This document shows positions 46,553 to 64,000 of a DNA stretch of 64,000 nt, piece by piece. The notes beneath the pieces were generated by a model, which was not told where the DNA came from, searched no databases, and was given only the letters and a program-made list of their open reading frames with translations. Location: positions 27,678,259-27,742,258 of the forward strand of contig NC_086349.1 of NCBI RefSeq assembly GCF_036324505.1, in the 5' to 3' direction. The DNA is from Eleginops maclovinus. Lineage: Eukaryota; Chordata; Actinopteri; Perciformes; Eleginopidae. Numbering within the stretch: the stretch's first letter is position 1; each line of letters begins with the position of its first letter. A program made the translations under genes and the position numbers.

Positions 46553-49500
46553 TCACCGAACCAGAACTGCAATGTGTTTCTGCTCCCGTCTCCTCTGCTT
46601 CTCCTGGACCTTCCTCCTCAGGTGCTCCCTCCTCCTCTCCTCCTGCTCTCTGAAGAAGGACGCTGAGATCTTCCTTCGCAGCCGGCGGGCGTAAACCTCG
46701 ATGAAGACGAGCAGGTAGCTGAGGATCCAGAGGAAGCCGAGCAGCAGGGAGACCCCCGGGCTTGGGGGGGAGATCGACACCTCACACAGGGAGGGCTCCG
46801 GGTTAAAGGTCCACCTGTAATCCCTGTGGAAGTGTGTGAGCTCCCGGCTGATGCAGGACCCCGGGATCAGGCACGAGGCGGGGGGGAACCATTTCACCTG
46901 TCAGGAGATTAGAGAGAGAATTCAAAAGTGAGGCACAAAAAACAACAATTGAAAAACCTACATGAACAACAAAGAGACACAACTCGACCAAAAAAGACAC
47001 GAAACGTCTTAAAGAAATGCAAAATGACTGCAGATATTACACCACAGACCATAAGGATAAAAAACACGCAAAATAACTACAAAGTGACCCAGAGAAACAA
47101 AAGGAGTTCAGAAAGAAGACTATGAAAAGACAGAAATGAACATTAAGGGAAGCAAAACGAGCACAAGAACACTCAATGACTGCAGAGACAGAAGAGTGTA
47201 TACAAAGACACCGTGAGACGACAATAGAAACCAAACCACCACAACGACACACTTCAGACTACACACCACAACGACACACTTCAGACTACACACCACAACG
47301 ACACACTTCAAGACTACACACCACAACGACACACTTCAAGACTACACACCACAACGACACACTTCAAGACTACACACATACAGAAACCCCTACTACAACA
47401 CACACCAAGACAGAAAATAACTGTGAGATGCAAGAGAAAACACAGAAGCATCTTCAGAGAGACGCACGATGACAATGAAGAGATGCTAAATGACTACAAG
47501 AAGATAGAAAACAACAACAGGAATAAACTGAAGACTGCAAACACACACACTATGATGACTACAGTAAACTGAAGACTGCAAACACACACAATATGATGAC
47601 TACAGTAAACTGAAGACTGCAAAGACACACAATATGATGACTACAGTAAACTGAAGACTGCAAAGACACACAATATGATGACTACAGTAAACTGAAGACT
47701 GCAAAGACACACAATATGATGACTACAGTAAACTGAAGACTGCAAAGACACACAATATGATGACTACAGTAAACTGAAGACTGCAAAGACACACACTATG
47801 ATGACTACAGTAAACTGAAGACTGCAAAGACACACAATGTGATGACTACAGTAAACTGAAGACTGCAAACACACACACTATGATGACTACAGTAAACTGA
47901 AGACTGCAAAGACACACAATATGATGACTACAATAAACTGAAGACTGCAAAGACACACAATATGATGACTACAGTAAACTGAAGACTGCAAAGACACACA
48001 ATATGATGACTACAGTAAACTGAAGACTGCAAAGACTTGGAAAACCACTCAAACAAGACCCAAGAATAAAGACAAACAAAATGGCTCTAAATAGGTGTAC
48101 CTTATAATCGACACTGATGCTGGCAGTCGTCGGGGGGAAGTCCAGGATCCAGGGCAGGATGGCCTGGAAGATCAGATGCACCACGTGATCCAGAGCGACC
48201 ACTAACGCCATCGCCAGGAAATACAGCGTCACCACGAGCAGAGACAGGAAGCAGGAAGTGGACTCCTGCCTGCTCATCCTGCAGCTCGTTGGACAACCTC
48301 TACTTTTAGCGTTGTCCGTCTGCGGGATCTTCTGAGAGACGCCCCCGTTATCAAACCGAACCGCTCCCAGGTAAGACTTCAGGTAGCGCGCGGATTCAAA
48401 TATCAGCGCAGCGACGAACATGGTGGCGAGGACGCGGTTCGAGAGCAGCCGGTAGTCTCTGAGGGTGTTCTTGGCGTGGGAGAAGTCGTCCTCTATCAGC
48501 GCGAGAATCTGCGAGAACCTGCTCCTCACCGCCGATAAATCCACGTGAGTGAAGTGACCCAGCGTTCTCAGGTTGGCCACGAGGCTCAGATCCTCCCTCC
48601 GGGCTTTAATGGTCTCCTGAACCAGGTCTTTCTTGGCTTGGTTCAGAGGCTCGGACGAGTTCAGCAGAGACCGGGTGAATCCCTCCGCCGTGCACTTTAA
48701 GATACGAGCCACGGCGCCCACGTTCACCGAGATGTTGGGGATCACGTTGAGGACCAGGATCATGACGGAGGCCGTGATGAGGAGTTTGCGGCCCTGCCGG
48801 GTGCAGACGGTGGGGAGGGTGAGGGTGAGGACGCACCGCAGGGGGTGGACCAGGACGGACAGCAGGAAGACGGACACGCTGTAAGGCAAGGAGACTTACA
48901 GCTTCAACACAAGGAGGGAAAGAGCTTCAGAAATATGAAGCAATTCTCAGAATCCTGACTTTTCTCATTTCCTCGTTTTTCTTATTGTTTTGACTGATCT
49001 TTATAATTTGACTTTTTCAGATATATTGACTTTTCTCATAATTTGGACTTTTGTTAAAATGTTGACTTTTTTAAGGATTTTGAATATTTTATCAGAACTT
49101 CTATTCTTTCGATTTTTCTGAGACTTTTTCCTCAGAAATCTGACTAATCTCAGAGTAAAATAAATCTCATGTGGTCCTAAACCTTTCCTTCCTTGTGTGT
49201 TGGGATTCAGACCTGTAGATGCAGGAGGTCAGCAGGCAGGTTTCTGCGCTGTATCTGAGGGAGTGCGAGAGCCAGCGGTGCAGCAGGAAGCCGGTCAGCA
49301 GGGCGAGGCTGAAGCAGAGAGACAGCAGCGTCAGCAGATTTCTGCCCACAGGAGCAGGAGCCGAGAAAACATCCCACAGGTGGAGCAGGACGGACTTCAA
49401 CAGCTGTCTGCAGGAGGCAGGTCTGAGAAACACAACAGCAGAGAGAAGAGAAGTTGGGAAAGATCAATCAAAATACTGAAAAACGGAACCCCCCCTTGGA

Positions 49501-49912
49501 GACTCAGAAAGTTCTTCCTCTAAATGTTGTTATTTCTATAGCACTACATCACAAACCTCCCTCAAGGATCTGTTCACCCTCTGTCTTCAGACCCAGGGGA
49601 CCTCAGCTTCAGAGCAGTTCAGACAACGATCACATTTGAAAACCATCTTTTTGGTCATTGGGTAAATAAATACATCGATCCATCAGCTGATCACCTCACC
49701 CCCAACCATTCTGTGAAGGTCATTTAAGGGAACAATGCTGCCAATATCAAACACGTATACTTCCTATAACCAGTCATTTTAGAGTAAATCAACAACAACA
49801 ACAACAACAACAACCACCCCAGAGAGGTCATTACTCTCAATTAAAGATGAATTCAACATGAAATCAGTTTCTACCTGACGGCGGAGAAGATATCCCCTGT
49901 GATGAGCTTCAT
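46553..49912 (-). CDS. ocstamp: osteoclast stimulatory transmembrane protein (OC-STAMP), complete, four coding exons
   Basis: Multi-pass membrane protein of the DC-STAMP family, required for cell-cell fusion of osteoclasts and macrophage giant cells in mammals. Minus-strand exons are 49912-49875 ([13 protein letters not shown]), 49422-49213 ([17 protein letters not shown], first TMs), 48878-48101 ([19 protein letters not shown] through [14 protein letters not shown] to SISVDYK) and 46897-46553. Phases agree throughout and give about 456 residues. The human protein is longer; I do not recall its exact length. The C-terminal exon has a TM ([20 protein letters not shown]) and the family tail [20 protein letters not shown], matching human OC-STAMP. 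The RYLxxYLxxxRFDN block is the other strong family match. A 40-bp minisatellite fills the last intron up to the exon edge. slc13a3 lies upstream on the same strand, as in the human 20q13.12 neighbourhood, which argues for OC-STAMP rather than DC-STAMP. Confidence 0.87.
47245..47385 (+). repeat. accacaacgacacacttcag repeat, about five copies
   Basis: A 27-28 bp unit, ctacacaccacaacgacaca plus cttcaaga, in the last intron of ocstamp. Confidence 0.9.
47495..48036 (+). repeat. 40-bp minisatellite in the last intron of ocstamp, about 13 copies
   Basis: The unit is ctacagtaaactgaagactg followed by caaagacacacaatatgatg. It ends about 65 bp from the coding exon at 48101. Confidence 0.95.
48955..49180 (+). 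repeat. degenerate GACTTTTCTCA tract in ocstamp intron 2
   Basis: Loose repetition of ttgacttttctcataatttg with drifting spacing, ending near catgtggtcctaaac. Confidence 0.55.
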
Positions 49913-50048
49913 CTCTCTGAACACTGGATGCTGGAGAGTGTGTGAGGAGTGTGTGTGTGTGAGGACTGTGTGTGAGGAGGAAAGAGGAAGTGAACACTCA
50001 CGGTCATGTAAACCATACGTGACACTAAATCACACAGAGAGAGGCCTG

Positions 50049-50050
<2 letters not shown>

Positions 50051-50088
<38 letters not shown>
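50051..50088 (+). repeat. (CA)n microsatellite
   Basis: A CA run of about 38 bases. Confidence 0.96.
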
Positions 50089-50091
<3 letters not shown>

Positions 50092-51076
50092 ACCTTACGT
50101 TTGGAGGTTTTATGCAATAGCGTCATTTATCTCACACACGTGTTGTGATGACGTCCAGTTTGGTCACCCTCCACCCTAAAACCTCCTGACTTCTGAAGTG
50201 TGTTTTAGACCTTCAGACCCTTTTAGAGTGTGTAGGTGTTGATCTGTTTCCTGTTTTCTCCTCCAGTTGGTCACATGAACGTTACAGTGTTGACTGATGC
50301 ACATTTTCTACACAACAAACAAACCGGGCACCAGATGTGTTCTGCACATAAGCCACACCATTTACAGGGGTGTCCAAACTACTGCGGCTGCCTGGTCCAT
50401 TCCTAATCGACCCTCAGCAAATGTTTGAGTGTAATGTAATATATCCCCCACCTGAGGCCTGAGCTTGTCTTACATTGTACTTCTTAAATATATAATATCG
50501 CACAGTAGTATTCCTGAGTTAATAAGCCCCATGTTTTATAATTCAGTTAAAGTTAGAATTATAATCAAACTAAAATAAACCAACAACTGATTTCCATATC
50601 AAGCCTGAAACAGAGCCTCCCTATTTCCCCCTGATATAATGCATCTGAGGCTCCGCTCATAAAGGAAAGCTGCCGAGCTGAGATTCATGTTCAAGTGTGA
50701 TGAACCTAGCTATCAGAAATGACCATTAATGGAAGTTATTGAACTTAAACACGTAGACAGGAGCTTAAAGTAGGAAGTGTGACTGGTTCTGCGTCTCTTC
50801 CAAAGTCCCTGCAGTTATTCGCTGTCGCTCTTTAAAGGATCCTCTTCTGCAGAATGCATGACGGGAATATTTAGGTATTGAATCAGCATCAGTGTGAATC
50901 AAAGGTCGTGTAGTTCTGCTCTGAGTTTCTGTTTGACTGTTTTATAGTTCTGTACACCAGGACCTCTCCCTCTGACCCGCTGACACTCAGTGACCATCGC
51001 ACAAGTTAACCAGTATCTTCGGCCCGCGGGATTTCACACACTTTACTACACCAAATAAACGCTGGGAGGAATTTAC

Positions 51077-51080
<4 letters not shown>

Positions 51081-51140
<60 letters not shown>
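51081..51140 (+). repeat. (TG)n microsatellite
   Basis: A GT run of about 60 bases. Confidence 0.97.
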
Positions 51141-51142
<2 letters not shown>

Positions 51143-51694
51143 AGGCCAACATGTGTTAAAAAGGAACAGCTAAAGTAAAGCTTAAAATGTAGGGTTACAT
51201 TTGGTTTAATCCTGAAATGAAGCCGCTGCTGGGAAACACAAAGACCACGAGCACCTACATCATCATAAGACACATTTATTTGTAACAGTAAATCACTTTG
51301 TAACAACATGTACACACTCATTCTTCAGGATTCATCATCGTCTGGTGCTATGGCTCCAACATATGAACAGGTAACATGATCTCTCAGTGATTTGAACCCA
51401 AAATAATTATTCACAGAGGAGTCTCTCATTCCTCCAGCAGAGGTCCGCCTTGAGCATCAATACAGAACAGCACCGCCTGACTGGAGTTTAGAATATATAT
51501 TTAAAGGTCCGGCTGTGGATATATCTGGGTACAGAAGTCTCGAGTTTTCAGAAAGGCAGGAATTAAAAATAAAAGGAGCTTTTTTTGCTTCGTTTTTGCC
51601 GTAAAACTTGAGTTCCTCGCACGAAACTCACCCGGACAGGCAGCAGCCGAGCTCCCGGAGGGTTCTTTTGAAACAGAAAGAGGTTTTGAAGTGT

Positions 51695-63789
<12,095 letters not shown>

Positions 63790-64000
63790 CTGGGGATCAA
63801 CCGGACACACTGTTATAACACCGTTAATTCTCCCACTGGACACAGTCTGTCAAATAGATGTCTCCCCCAGGACCACGAAAACATTTAAAGGTTCAAAATT
63901 AAGAAGAAGAGTAAAAAAACACCAATTTAAATCCAGCATTCGCAGTACTGAAATGCACTCAGGGAAACCATAGTTTAATTTGTTAAAGATCTGCACGACT
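63790..64000 (-). other. slc13a3 intron 1, partial
   Basis: On the minus strand this leads into the acceptor before EGKCLYVVLLMAVFW. The first coding exon is not in the window. Confidence 0.6.

Larger units (their letters stand above)
49913..51694. other. intergenic region between ocstamp (5' side) and slc13a3 (3' side)
   Basis: It holds a (CA)n run at 50051-50088 and a (TG)n run at 51081-51140. No exon is seen. The ocstamp promoter would lie just right of 49912. Confidence 0.5.

Overview
The window reads as a nuclear contig from a ray-finned fish, probably a percomorph teleost. Genes are split into many small exons with GT-AG introns. There is an NLR gene of the fish-specific FISNA-NACHT-LRR-B30.2 type, the dispersed repeats are of fish type, and tandem repeats are abundant. 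By rough count, arrays cover about one fifth of the 64 kb. There are no operons or bacterial features, and no tRNA or rRNA gene was seen.

Layout from left to right: the 3' exon of pym1 (+, 419-887); a 57-bp minisatellite; a complete nine-exon mmp19 (+, 3236-9444) whose introns are filled with simple arrays; a complete four-exon tmem198b (-, 10130-12696); a gene-poor stretch with CA, GAGACA and TG arrays; a large NLRC3-like immune-receptor gene (+, 17282-27446) with a duplicated N-terminal exon and two frame-breaking LRR exons; then mobile-element remnants and two more minisatellites (27.6-33 kb). After these come a two-exon thyrotropin-releasing hormone receptor gene (-, 34735-36512) with a 1-bp frameshift in TM6; a 10-kb gene-free stretch holding an 11-bp array and a 3.9-kb AGT/ATT/AGC array; ocstamp (-, 46553-49912); and the 3' twelve exons of slc13a3 (-, 51695-63789, first exon beyond the window), whose introns hold a degraded LINE and a short DNA transposon.

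The left block (pym1, mmp19, tmem198b) matches the gene content I recall for human 12q13.2, and the right block (ocstamp, slc13a3) that of 20q13.12. The window therefore appears to span a junction of two ancestral synteny blocks, with an NLR gene and a TRH receptor between them. The genes are functionally unrelated: exon-junction-complex recycling, extracellular proteolysis, a membrane scaffold, innate immune sensing, neuropeptide signalling, osteoclast/macrophage fusion and dicarboxylate transport. Exon boundaries were assigned by hand from splice consensus, codon phase and family similarity. For mmp19, tmem198b, ocstamp and slc13a3 all phases agree from end to end.

I found no clearly new biological system. 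The observations most worth checking are the frame breaks in the NLR and TRH receptor genes, an unclassified 574-bp transposon with a perfect target duplication, a hAT remnant with its target duplication, six E-box-bearing repeats inside tmem198b, and the way separate tandem arrays abut the same dispersed repeat.
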